64,000 bases of DNA from OMPR01 sp965183835 (GTDB taxonomy: Bacteria > Pseudomonadota > Alphaproteobacteria > Rhodobacterales > Rhodobacteraceae), in contig CBCYME010000011.1 of NCBI GenBank assembly GCA_965183835.1, forward strand, positions 62,001 to 126,000, given 5' to 3'. The notes under the pieces were generated by a model that was not told the DNA's origin, made no database searches, and worked only from the letters and a program-made list of their open reading frames with translations. Positions 17,326 through 25,061 of the stretch are shown here, in pieces (position 1 is the stretch's first letter; the number at the start of each line of letters is the position of its first letter). A program made the translations under genes and the position numbers.

Positions 17326-17965
17326 CTGGGACCAAGACGTCTCGCGGCAAAAAGATCAGCAATCCCGGCGCATCCGCTTCAATCTCGACCCGCCCGGTTG
17401 GGGTGCGGTTGGATGTCCCAATCGCCCCGTCCGGCGCAAAGGGAACGGCATCAATCGGCCATTCCAGCCCCTGCGACCGCGCCCGTGTTCTGGCCAATGG
17501 AAAAAGCGAAACAACGCTGCCCGGCGCGATATCCAACGCGATCCTTGGCGGCGCGTGGAAAATCACCTCACGCTCGGCAATCAAGACAACCGCCCTGTCT
17601 GCGCGCCGCACCATCGCATTGAACACCGCCAACTGATGATCCACCCGCCGCCCCATAAACCCGACCCCCAACACAAGCGGCGTCGACAAATGGCGCAGGG
17701 CTTTGTCAAAATCCGTGCTATCCTGTTCGGGAATCGGAAACAGACGTTCTGGGGGGATACGACTTCGGACTGGCTCTGAAATTGAATCAAAATCGCCAAT
17801 TACGGCCTGTGGAATATGGCCCTCTGCCACGGCAGCACGGGCTCCACCATCCGCAGCAACCAATGTCGGCGCATGTTTCAAGGCAAGCGCGCAGTCATCA
17901 GGACCCAAGTGACCGCCTCCGATCAAGGTTATTGGTTCCAAAGTCTGAACAATAGGCAGAGTCAT
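17270..17965 (-). CDS. thiN: Thiamine diphosphokinase
   Basis: 231 residues. The catalytic domain shows ITLIGGGHLG, VAADGGARAA, AVIGDFDSIS, QDSTDFDKAL and FMGRRVDHQLA, the ordered motifs of thiamine pyrophosphokinase. A smaller C-terminal beta domain binds thiamine. It transfers pyrophosphate from ATP to thiamine to give ThDP. Start ATG 17965 begins the family domain; the frame runs 15 codons further upstream. The 3' ends of this gene and the EamA gene overlap by 56 bases. Confidence 0.9.
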   Translation of the reverse strand: MTLPIVQTLEPITLIGGGHLGPDDCALALKHAPTLVAADGGARAAVAEGHIPQAVIGDFDSISEPVRSRIPPERLFPIPEQDSTDFDKALRHLSTPLVLGVGFMGRRVDHQLAVFNAMVRRADRAVVLIAEREVIFHAPPRIALDIAPGSVVSLFPLARTRARSQGLEWPIDAVPFAPDGAIGTSNRTPTGRVEIEADAPGLLIFLPRDVLVPVMRALLASEAARWPVRAE

Positions 17966-17992
17966 GCGCGAATTAGCGTCCGATTTTTGGCT

Positions 17993-18012
17993 TGGACACA
18001 ATCTGGACACAA
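17993..18012. repeat. Tandem 9-bp direct repeat (TGGACACAA x2, 11-bp period)
   Basis: TGGACACAA occurs at 17993-18001 and 18004-18012, one helical turn apart, in the divergent promoter region between thiN and the large acidic protein. It may bind a regulator on one DNA face. No known regulator is assigned. Confidence 0.45.
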
Positions 18013-18104
18013 AATAATACGTTCATTTGCACAGATTCGGACCGAAATTGACGTCCAAGGGATGGTAGAAGTGGTTCAATAAGTATGTAGAGGACGAGCA
18101 TCCT

Positions 18105-20213
18105 ATGGTACAGAACAACAAGGTATTGACCGTCTCTTATGGGACGTTTTCCTGCACTCTAGAAGGGTTTGACGACTCATTCGACACAATGAAAGCGATT
18201 GCCGAGTATTTTCGGGATCTCGCATCAGACGACCGATACTTCGGGGCGGAGCCGCCGCAACCCGATGCGGACATGCTGGCGCGCATTGCCCAACGGGAAA
18301 TCTCTCGTCAGGTCGAGGCGCACCATGATTCCAAAGGGATCACATTGCGTGCCGCCGAAGCGGAGCCAGTGCCCGTCGCTGCAGACCCTGCGCCTACACC
18401 TCAAACAGTTGAGATCGCCCCTGCTCCTACAGTTGTGGCCCCCTCAGAACCTGAGATCGTGATCGAGCAGCCTGCGCCAGCCGCAACCGCAGAAGCGCCC
18501 ACCGAGCCCGCAGCAGAGATCATCCCCCCGCAGGAAGCCGAGGTTCAGCCCGCTGAAGCCGCCCCCGCGGATGTGATCGAAGAGACCGCTGTCGAAGACG
18601 CCCCAGTGCAAGAGCCCGTCGTCGAAGACAGTGATGAGCCGGTTGAAGCGCAGGAAGTGATCGAAGCGGCAGCTGAGGTGATCGAGGAACCAGCAGCCGA
18701 ACCTGAGCACGTCGAAGAGAACACCGCCGCCCCTGCTGCCACCCTTGAGAGCATCACAGCGCGGCTTGCGGCCGAGATTGAGACTGACGAAGCACCCGAA
18801 ATCGAGGCCGACCTTCCCGAAGCTGAAATTCTGGAAGAGCCCGTAATCGTGCCTTCTTCGGACAGCATCGCAGCCAAGTTGCAGCGCATTCGCGCCGTTG
18901 TGTCCCGCAACGAACAAAGCACCGATGACGCCGACTATTCCGAGGATGAGCACGCCGAGGACCTGAACCTGAACCGCGACCAGATTGTCGAAGACACTCA
19001 AGCGGATGATGACATTTCCTCCATTCTGGAAAACGTCGAACCGGCCACCGATACGCCTGAAACACCGACCGAAGGCGATGCTCTGTTCTCTGATCTGGAC
19101 ACAGATGCCGACAGCGCAGAAACCGACAACGAGCTGATGAACATCCTCGGTGAACCCGAAGAGCCCATCGCCCCGGTGAACAAACCGCGCCGCGTCCGCG
19201 TTATCAAAGTCAAAAACACTGATTTTGAAAACGCAGTCTCTGCCGGTGATGTAGAGCAGATTGAGACTGAAGAAGACGCGCCACAGGCAAAGGATCAACA
19301 CTCTGCGCCTGAGTCCCTGTCCCCCGAAGACGAAGAGGATCTGTTACGCGAACTGGCCGCTGTCGAAGCTGAGCTGAAAGCCAAGGCCAATCAAGAAGAT
19401 GATGCCGAAGCCGAAGAGGAAAACGCCGCTCAGATCGAAGAAGAGACACAGTCCCGTCAAGAAGAGGCAGTGGTTGAAGAGGTCGCGGAACCCAAGCAGG
19501 AAGAAGCCAACCAGAAACCTGCACGTCAACCAGCCCCCGAAAAAACCGATGATGATCTGTCCCGCCTGATGGAAGCGGCAGACCAGAAACTGGACGACCC
19601 GGACCTGTCAACCAACCGCGATACCTATTCGCACCTGCGCGCCGCCGTTGCCGCAGCCGAAGCAGAGCGTTCTGCAGGCGGAACTGTCGGCACGCAATCC
19701 AGCGATGACGCCTATCGCGAAGATCTGGCCGCCGTTGTCCGCCCCCGTCGCCCAGCTGTTGGGTCAGGCCGCAGCCGTCCACGTGCAGAGGCAGACAAAC
19801 CCGCGCCGCTGAAATTGGTTGCAGAACAACGCGTTGACACGGCTGACGAACCCACATCGAACCGTGGTCCGGTCCGTCCGCGCCGCGTTCCATCGATCTC
19901 GGTTGACGAACCCGAAACCGGAGACGCAGGTGGATTTGCGCAATACGCAGCCGAAAATGGGGCGACCACCCTGCCAGAAATGCTTGAAGCAGCAGCCGCC
20001 TATATGTCCTTTGTCGAAAACCGCGATCAGTTTTCCCGCCCCCAGCTGATGAACAAAGTGCGTCAACTTCAGGTCGACTCGTTCAACCGCGAAGACGGGC
20101 TTCGGACGTTCGGTCAACTCCTGCGGGATGGCAAAATCGAAAAGACCGGCGGGGGCCGCTTTACCGCCTCTGGTCAGATCGGGTTTCAACCCGACAGCCG
20201 CGCGGCTGGATAA
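18105..20213 (+). CDS. Large acidic protein with conserved ends, unknown function
   Basis: 702 residues. Residues 1-85 form a conserved folded N-terminus (MVQNNKVLTVSYGTFSCTLE, then GFDDSFDTMKAIAEYFRDLASDDRYFG). The middle, about 90-600, is low complexity, rich in Glu, Ala, Pro and Asp with many EE/EA/EV repeats, and probably disordered. About 615-702 is a second ordered domain (FAQYAAENGATTLPEMLEAAAAYMS, then QFSRPQLMNKVRQL...FGQLLRDGKIEKTGGGRF). The same two-ended layout recurs in Rhodobacterales proteins of unknown role. No signal peptide or membrane segment, so cytosolic. A strong terminator follows at once. A linker or scaffold role is a guess. Confidence 0.85.
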   Translation: MVQNNKVLTVSYGTFSCTLEGFDDSFDTMKAIAEYFRDLASDDRYFGAEPPQPDADMLARIAQREISRQVEAHHDSKGITLRAAEAEPVPVAADPAPTPQTVEIAPAPTVVAPSEPEIVIEQPAPAATAEAPTEPAAEIIPPQEAEVQPAEAAPADVIEETAVEDAPVQEPVVEDSDEPVEAQEVIEAAAEVIEEPAAEPEHVEENTAAPAATLESITARLAAEIETDEAPEIEADLPEAEILEEPVIVPSSDSIAAKLQRIRAVVSRNEQSTDDADYSEDEHAEDLNLNRDQIVEDTQADDDISSILENVEPATDTPETPTEGDALFSDLDTDADSAETDNELMNILGEPEEPIAPVNKPRRVRVIKVKNTDFENAVSAGDVEQIETEEDAPQAKDQHSAPESLSPEDEEDLLRELAAVEAELKAKANQEDDAEAEEENAAQIEEETQSRQEEAVVEEVAEPKQEEANQKPARQPAPEKTDDDLSRLMEAADQKLDDPDLSTNRDTYSHLRAAVAAAEAERSAGGTVGTQSSDDAYREDLAAVVRPRRPAVGSGRSRPRAEADKPAPLKLVAEQRVDTADEPTSNRGPVRPRRVPSISVDEPETGDAGGFAQYAAENGATTLPEMLEAAAAYMSFVENRDQFSRPQLMNKVRQLQVDSFNREDGLRTFGQLLRDGKIEKTGGGRFTASGQIGFQPDSRAAG

Positions 20214-20224
20214 CAAGATAAAAA

Positions 20225-20262
20225 CGCAAAACGCGGAGGGGGAATCCCCTCCGCGTTTTGCG
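20225..20262 (+). terminator. 17-bp hairpin, terminator of the acidic protein gene
   Basis: A perfect 17-bp stem (left arm 20225-20241, right arm 20246-20262) with a GAAT loop, about 12 bases after the stop codon. The distal end of the stem carries a TTTT run rather than a separate U-tract. It is very stable and probably acts in both directions. Confidence 0.75.
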
Positions 20263-20324
20263 TTACACAGTGGTAAAATTTCGTCACCGTACCTAAAAAT
20301 CTGAATGAGTGACCATCCAAAAAC

Positions 20325-20362
20325 AAAAGAGAGCGCTGCAATTCTGCAGCGCTCTCTTTTTT
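20325..20362. terminator. Bidirectional intrinsic terminator
   Basis: A 12-bp stem GAGAGCGCTGCA / TGCAGCGCTCTC with an ATTC loop, flanked by A residues on the left and TTTTTT on the right. It therefore works on both strands and ends the purA-DUF2842 transcript arriving from the minus strand. Confidence 0.85.
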
Positions 20363-20375
20363 AGATTTCAGACTT

Positions 20376-20621
20376 TTACTTGTCTTCTTCGGCGTCAGGG
20401 TCAGCCTGTCCAACACCAATAAAGATGAACTTGAACGGCAGCGCCCAAAGCACCCCTGAAATGGCATAGACCACAAGCTCCAACCAGATCGGCGGGCGGC
20501 CCAATGCGTTCAGCAACGTGATGACTGCCACGATATAAAGCGGCAGTCCGATCAGCAAAATCACCAGCGACCAACGCCGCCGGGCTTTATAGCTGAGCCG
20601 GGGTTTCTTTGACTCCCCCAT
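20376..20621 (-). CDS. DUF2842 family small membrane protein
   Basis: 81 residues: a basic cytosolic start (KKPRLSYKARRRWSLV), two membrane helices (VILLIGLPLYIVAVITLLNAL and LVVYAISGVLWALPFKFIFIGVG), and an acidic tail ending PDAEEDK. This matches DUF2842, an alphaproteobacterial family of unknown function. The start overlaps the purA stop by one base (TGATG), indicating translational coupling. Confidence 0.88.
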   Translation of the reverse strand: MGESKKPRLSYKARRRWSLVILLIGLPLYIVAVITLLNALGRPPIWLELVVYAISGVLWALPFKFIFIGVGQADPDAEEDK

Positions 20622-21916
20622 CAGTCTGCAAACGGGTCGGTGACAAGAATGGTGTCTTCACGCTCGGGCGAGGTCGAAACCATCGCAACCGGGCAATCAA
20701 TCAACTCTTCGATGCGACGCACATATTTGATCGCATTGGCGGGCAGATCCGCCCAGCTGCGTGCGCCTTCGGTCGATTCGCTCCACCCTGGCAGTTCTTC
20801 ATAGATCGGCTTGCACCGCGCCTGCTGGTCGGCGGCTGTGGGCAGATAATCCAGACGTTCGCCATCCAATTCATAAGCGACACAGACTTTCAGGGTTTCA
20901 AACCCGTCCAGAACGTCCAACTTCGTCAGCGAAATACCATTCACGCCCGACGTCGCGCATGTTTGGCGCAGCAGACAGGCATCAAACCAACCACAGCGGC
21001 GCTTACGGCCAGTGGTGGTGCCAAATTCATGGCCCCGCTCGCCCAAACGCTGACCATCGTCATCGTCCAGTTCCGTTGGGAACGGCCCTTCACCGACACG
21101 GGTGGTGTACGCCTTGACGATGCCCAGCACGAAATCAATCGCGCCCGGCCCCATGCCCACACCTGTGGCTGCCTGTCCGGCAATCACATTGGACGAAGTC
21201 ACAAAGGGGTAAGTTCCGAAATCAATGTCCAGCAACGCGCCCTGGGCACCCTCAAACAAGATCCGCTTACCGGCTTTGCGCTTTTCATTCAGCACTTTCC
21301 AAACCGGAGCCGCAAATGGCAGCAGCTTGGGTGCGATCTCTTTCAACTGTGCGATCAGCGCGTCACGATCAACCGGATCAATCCCCAATCCGCGGCGCAG
21401 CGGATCATGGTGCTGCAAGGCACGATCAACGCGGGCCTCCAGCGTGGCTTCATCCGCCAGATCCGCAACCCGGATAGAGCGACGGCCAACCTTGTCTTCG
21501 TACGCCGGGCCAATGCCACGACCGGTCGTACCGATTTTGGTGCCCTTGCTGGCCGCTTCTTCCCGCGCCCGATCCAATTCGCCGTGAATTGGCAGAATCA
21601 GCGGCGTGTTTTCCGCGATCATCAACGTGTCCGGGCTGATTTCGACGCCCTGCGCGCGCACGGTCTCGATCTCATTCATCAAATGCCAGGGGTCCAGCAC
21701 GACACCATTGCCGATCACCGACAACTTGCCCCCGCGCACAACGCCGGATGGCAGCGCGTGCAGCTTGTACACCTTGCCATCAATAACCAGTGTATGACCG
21801 GCATTATGCCCACCCTGAAAGCGCGCGATCACATCCGCACGCTCACTGAGCCAATCAACAATCTTGCCTTTACCTTCGTCGCCCCACTGAGCGCCGACAA
21901 CAACCACGTTGGCCAT
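20621..21916 (-). CDS. purA: Adenylosuccinate synthetase
   Basis: 431 residues. It begins MANVVVVGAQWGDEGKGKIVDWL, the GTP-binding and catalytic Asp signature, followed by FQGGHNAGHT, GTTGRGIGPAYEDK, FEGAQGALLDIDFGTYPFVTSSN and a C-terminal PVAMVSTSPERE. It makes adenylosuccinate from IMP and aspartate in AMP synthesis. ATG 21916 has AAAGGA upstream and gives family length; the frame extends further with unrelated sequence. Coupled to DUF2842 downstream. Confidence 0.97.
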   Translation of the reverse strand: MANVVVVGAQWGDEGKGKIVDWLSERADVIARFQGGHNAGHTLVIDGKVYKLHALPSGVVRGGKLSVIGNGVVLDPWHLMNEIETVRAQGVEISPDTLMIAENTPLILPIHGELDRAREEAASKGTKIGTTGRGIGPAYEDKVGRRSIRVADLADEATLEARVDRALQHHDPLRRGLGIDPVDRDALIAQLKEIAPKLLPFAAPVWKVLNEKRKAGKRILFEGAQGALLDIDFGTYPFVTSSNVIAGQAATGVGMGPGAIDFVLGIVKAYTTRVGEGPFPTELDDDDGQRLGERGHEFGTTTGRKRRCGWFDACLLRQTCATSGVNGISLTKLDVLDGFETLKVCVAYELDGERLDYLPTAADQQARCKPIYEELPGWSESTEGARSWADLPANAIKYVRRIEELIDCPVAMVSTSPEREDTILVTDPFAD

Positions 21917-22077
21917 ATCCGGTCCTTTTTTGTGTTCGTCAAACCCGCGCCCGTATAACGATGCCCGCGCAACAGGGAAACCGCAATTTCGACGCATGTG
22001 ATCTGAAACACTGGACAGCACTGCATCTTTAAGCGATTCTGGGGCGCAAAAAATGAATTCAGATTGGGACTTTGGGC

Positions 22078-22467
22078 ATGTTTTTGCGATGGTTGTTTGC
22101 ATTCGTGCTGTTGACACTCACTTACAATCCCACGGATTGGAATTATGTGCGATGGACCGCAACCCACTATGAAAGCCGCCTGTCAGTGGCGGTCCTGATG
22201 GGGTTGTTGCTCATGATTGGCTATATTATTTACCTGTGCGCCACCCTGTGGTCGATCGGGGGATTCGGCATGTCGCTGATCATGTCTGTGGTCGCGGCCC
22301 TGCTGTGGGTGCTCTATGATTTTGGCCTATTGGACCTCACCAACACCAACAGAAATGTTTGGCTGGGAATCTTTGCGCTCTCTATCGTGTTGGGAATCGG
22401 GTTAAGCTGGTCCCATGTTCGCCGCCAGTTGGCGGGACAGGCAGATGTTGACGACGTCGAGGATTGA
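22078..22467 (+). CDS. Small four-helix membrane protein (DUF6524-like)
   Basis: 129 residues with four membrane helices, starting MFLRWLFAFVLLTLTYNPTDWNY and ending in a short acidic tail (GQADVDDVED). The layout resembles a proteobacterial membrane family listed as DUF6524, which I match only by general pattern. Function is unknown. It is divergent from purA and is followed after three bases by the ATG of an interrupted small ORF, so the two were probably one operon. Confidence 0.75.
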   Translation: MFLRWLFAFVLLTLTYNPTDWNYVRWTATHYESRLSVAVLMGLLLMIGYIIYLCATLWSIGGFGMSLIMSVVAALLWVLYDFGLLDLTNTNRNVWLGIFALSIVLGIGLSWSHVRRQLAGQADVDDVED

Positions 22468-22470
22468 CCC

Positions 22471-22689
22471 ATGGGCCCCTAGAAATTCGAAGACTTCTAT
22501 TATAAAAACGTGGGTCTGGGCGAAGGGTGCGGTTGTGCCGAAAAGATTATCGATGTGCATGAATTCAATCGCCTCGCCGGGCGCAGCAAGCGCCTAGCGC
22601 CCCGCTTTCCCCTGCCAAACCGGACAAGCCTCAAGCGTTTCCTGCAAAAGGCCGGCCTCACGCGCCGCCCGTCGCATCCAAAAGACTAA
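22471..22689 (+). pseudogene. Small CxC-containing ORF with an in-frame amber codon
   Basis: ATG 22471 has GAGGA seven bases upstream and follows the preceding stop by three bases. The frame reads MGP, then TAG (22480-22482), then 68 sense codons (KFEDFYYKNVGLGEGCGCAE, then KIIDVHEFNRLAG, a basic RFPLPNRTSLKRFLQKAGL stretch, ending PSHPKD) to a TAA. Composition after the stop is protein-like, with a GCGC cysteine pair. I do not recognise the family. TGG to TAG is the simplest origin. Restart at a downstream GTG (22507) without an obvious ribosome site is the alternative. Confidence 0.5.
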
Positions 22690-22769
22690 CGCTGCCCAGC
22701 ACGCGCGCGATCCCTAGATCGCGCCGCGCTGAGCTTGCTCCTTGTGGGCCAGATCAGCGCGCCTTTACC

Positions 22770-23102
22770 TCATGTGCGCAACACCACAGGCTCCCCATGC
22801 GGCGTTGTCAAATAGGCCTCTTCCCAAGCCTGTTTGACCGGGGCAACCTCTCCCGGCAAGACACTGCCCGCTTCGATCAGATAGGTTTCCAGCGTCTCTA
22901 ACCACGCCTGAAAATAGTCCTCGCCGCCATCCAGCTCTTTTTCCAGCCCATGGCGTTTCAACGTCGCGGAAAACCGTGCCGCCCAGTCGGGCCAGGCAAA
23001 TCGACCGGCTTCGTTCAAATGCACAGTCAGCGCAAAAACCTGCGCATGCCAGGGCTCGCTGAACACCGGCTCCGGGGCCGACACTGTCGCACAACTGCTC
23101 AT
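22770..23102 (-). CDS. Nitrile hydratase accessory protein (activator/metallochaperone)
   Basis: 110 residues resembling the N-terminal half of nitrile hydratase beta subunits: FSEPWHAQVFALTVHLNEAGRFAWPDWAARFSATL, then YFQAWLETLETYLIEAG. Proteins of this kind act as self-subunit-swapping chaperones that load metal into the alpha subunit. The start overlaps the beta subunit stop by four bases (ATGA). The last gene of the alpha-beta-activator operon, the usual order for cobalt enzymes. Confidence 0.88.
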   Translation of the reverse strand: MSSCATVSAPEPVFSEPWHAQVFALTVHLNEAGRFAWPDWAARFSATLKRHGLEKELDGGEDYFQAWLETLETYLIEAGSVLPGEVAPVKQAWEEAYLTTPHGEPVVLRT

Positions 23103-23776
23103 ACTGCCTCCAAATAGCTCTGCCACAGGTCTAACACGACCTCATCACCGGGATGCTCTGGATCGGCCCACAACTCGGATGCAGGGAACACGACCGCATA
23201 AAGCGGCTCAGGGGCCTCGCCCAGCCCGTGGGCACTGCTGTCCGGCAAGACATGTGTGCCATGCAACTTTAGAATATGGCCCTTTGCTCCAGCGGCATAG
23301 ATTGGCAGACGGGTGTGCCCGCCCTCCACCAGACGATTCCCGCTGATCTGAAGGGTTCGCACCGCTTGCCCTGTTTCGAACGCCACCGCCACATCACTGG
23401 GGCGATCCGCAGGGCCGCCCTTGGCCAACGCCCCGGCAACCGCTTCGGCTTTCAGCTTCTTATCTGCCAGAGGGTGCGTTTCCCCTGCGCCCGCAGCCTC
23501 AAAATCTTCGCGAGTCAGCACACCAGTCTGAACCAGCAGATCCGCCAATCCCGAGATCCATTTTTCGTAATACGAGAATCGCATGTAATCTTTGGGCGAC
23601 AGCAATTCGCGCGTATGACGTGAGACGTCGATATTCCATTGCCCCAAAGCCCCGGCCGCCAATGTCACCGCCAAAGCGCGTCCATGCCATTCGGTTGCAA
23701 AAACGGGCGCGCCTTCGGCATCGGGCACAACCGGCCCATCGCCGAACCGCCCCCCCATATCATGCACCCGGGTCAT
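23099..23776 (-). CDS. nthB: Nitrile hydratase beta subunit
   Basis: 225 residues starting MTRVHDMGGRFGDGPV, the invariant N-terminus of NHase beta subunits. A helical middle (YMRFSYYEKWISGLADLLVQTGVLT) follows. The C-terminal SH3-like barrel has GHTRLPIYAAGAKGHILKLHGTHVLPD and LYAVVFPASELW. It forms the heterodimer that hydrates nitriles to amides. It overlaps alpha upstream and the activator downstream by four bases each. A 46-codon upstream in-frame extension lies inside the alpha gene and is rejected. Confidence 0.95.
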   Translation of the reverse strand: MTRVHDMGGRFGDGPVVPDAEGAPVFATEWHGRALAVTLAAGALGQWNIDVSRHTRELLSPKDYMRFSYYEKWISGLADLLVQTGVLTREDFEAAGAGETHPLADKKLKAEAVAGALAKGGPADRPSDVAVAFETGQAVRTLQISGNRLVEGGHTRLPIYAAGAKGHILKLHGTHVLPDSSAHGLGEAPEPLYAVVFPASELWADPEHPGDEVVLDLWQSYLEAV

Positions 23777-24387
23777 GATGGCACCTTGGGCAGGCCCGTG
23801 CCAATCATACTGTCCCGCGTTACCAGCTCTGCCAGTTCCTCTTCGCTCAACCCTTCGGTTCCGGCAGGTCGCATCGGCAGAATCAGATACCGCACTTCGG
23901 CCGTCGAATCCCAAACCCGGACCGAACTCTCGTCAGAAAGAGTAACCCCGAAATCCGCCAAAACCTTGCGCGGTTCACGTACCGCACGGGCCCGATAAGC
24001 GTCTGACTTGTACCACCCCGGCGGTATGCCCAACAGCGGCCACGGATAACAGCTGCATAGGGTACACACGACCATATTGTGCTGCTCTGGCGTGTTCTCA
24101 ACCACCACCATATGTTCGCCCTGACGCCCGAAATAGCCCAGATCCGCAACCACCGATGTGGCATCCTCCAACAGCTTTGCTTTGAACGCTGGGTCGCTCC
24201 AAGCCTTGGCAACAACCCGCGCACCGTTTTGAGGGCCGATCTTGTTTTGGTAAATATCGATGATCTCATCCAGCGTGGCCGGATCGATCAGCCCCTTGCG
24301 TGTGAGAATGGTTTCCAACGCCTTGACCCTTAATGCAGGATCCGGGGGCAAGAGCGCGTGCGGGTGGTCTGAATGATCATGTGGCAT
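23773..24387 (-). CDS. nthA: Nitrile hydratase alpha subunit, cobalt type
   Basis: 204 residues. The metal-binding claw is CTLCSC (Cys108, Cys111, Ser112, Cys113), followed by YPWPLLGIPPGWYKSDAYRARAVREPR. A Thr after the first Cys marks the cobalt-binding type; iron types have Ser. Cys111 and Cys113 would be oxidised to sulfinic and sulfenic acids. The His-rich N-terminus (MPHDHSDHPH) is unusual and may help metal binding. First gene of the operon, divergent from secG. Confidence 0.95.
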   Translation of the reverse strand: MPHDHSDHPHALLPPDPALRVKALETILTRKGLIDPATLDEIIDIYQNKIGPQNGARVVAKAWSDPAFKAKLLEDATSVVADLGYFGRQGEHMVVVENTPEQHNMVVCTLCSCYPWPLLGIPPGWYKSDAYRARAVREPRKVLADFGVTLSDESSVRVWDSTAEVRYLILPMRPAGTEGLSEEELAELVTRDSMIGTGLPKVPS

Positions 24388-24536
24388 GGTCCAGAGACTG
24401 GGTTCAGATGGCGCGCAAGTCCAGTGTCAAATCCGTGATCGCACCGATCAATGATTTTGATGCCAACTCATCCCTTGCCCCGGCCCCCAAACTTGCTTAG
24501 ATACCGCGCGGTACAGCCAAACTCCTCGGGATATAC

Positions 24537-24899
24537 ATGGAAAACGTCGTTCTCATCGTCCATCTTCTTCTGGCTCTGAGCCTGATCGCCGTCGTTTTGA
24601 TGCAGCGGTCCGAAGGCGGGGGTCTTGGCATGGGTGGCGGCGGTGGCGCCGCAGCCGGTCGCTCAGCCGCAACAGCCCTGGGCAAAATCACCTGGGTCCT
24701 TGCTGCCGCGTTCATCGTGACCTCGATCACCTTGACCATCATCGCCGCGCAAAAAGCATCCGGCAGCTCGGTCATTGATCGCCTCGGTGTTCCGACACAA
24801 GAACAATCCGCACCCGTCACCCCCAGTGTCCCAGCAGGCAGCGACCTGTTGCCACCGACACAGGGCGACAACGCGCCGTTGGTCCCGAAAGCCGACTAA
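24537..24899 (+). CDS. secG: Preprotein translocase subunit SecG
   Basis: 120 residues with two membrane helices: VVLIVHLLLALSLIAVVLM and ITWVLAAAFIVTSITLTII. Between them lies the signature QRSEGGGLGMGGGGGA. The Pro/Ala-rich cytoplasmic tail is a usual extension in Alphaproteobacteria. SecG stimulates SecYE-dependent export. It precedes pyrG, as in many relatives, with a hairpin between. Confidence 0.93.
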   Translation: MENVVLIVHLLLALSLIAVVLMQRSEGGGLGMGGGGGAAAGRSAATALGKITWVLAAAFIVTSITLTIIAAQKASGSSVIDRLGVPTQEQSAPVTPSVPAGSDLLPPTQGDNAPLVPKAD

Positions 24900-24923
24900 C
24901 ACACCATACCTTGAATTCTGGAT

Positions 24924-24952
24924 GAGAACCGCAACAGCATCTTGCGGTTCTC
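24924..24952 (+). terminator. Hairpin between secG and pyrG
   Basis: GAGAACCGCAA / TTGCGGTTCTC, an 11-bp perfect stem with a seven-base loop, starting 25 bases after the secG stop. The following bases are TTGCG rather than a long T-run, so termination may be partial. Confidence 0.65.
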
Positions 24953-25061
24953 TTGCGTTATGCGCGCGAATCCTTTATATGCAAAGTCCCGTGATGCAGT
25001 GGTTTTTTACAGACCACCGGGCACTTAAATTCTGACCATTCACGGGGGCAGCCGAACAGAC

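Noticed and set aside
20609..21958. 449-codon open frame antisense to purA
   Set aside because: It mirrors the purA gene, which is certain by motifs; the translation has no family similarity and is rich in Arg/Gln/His, as antisense frames in GC-rich DNA often are.
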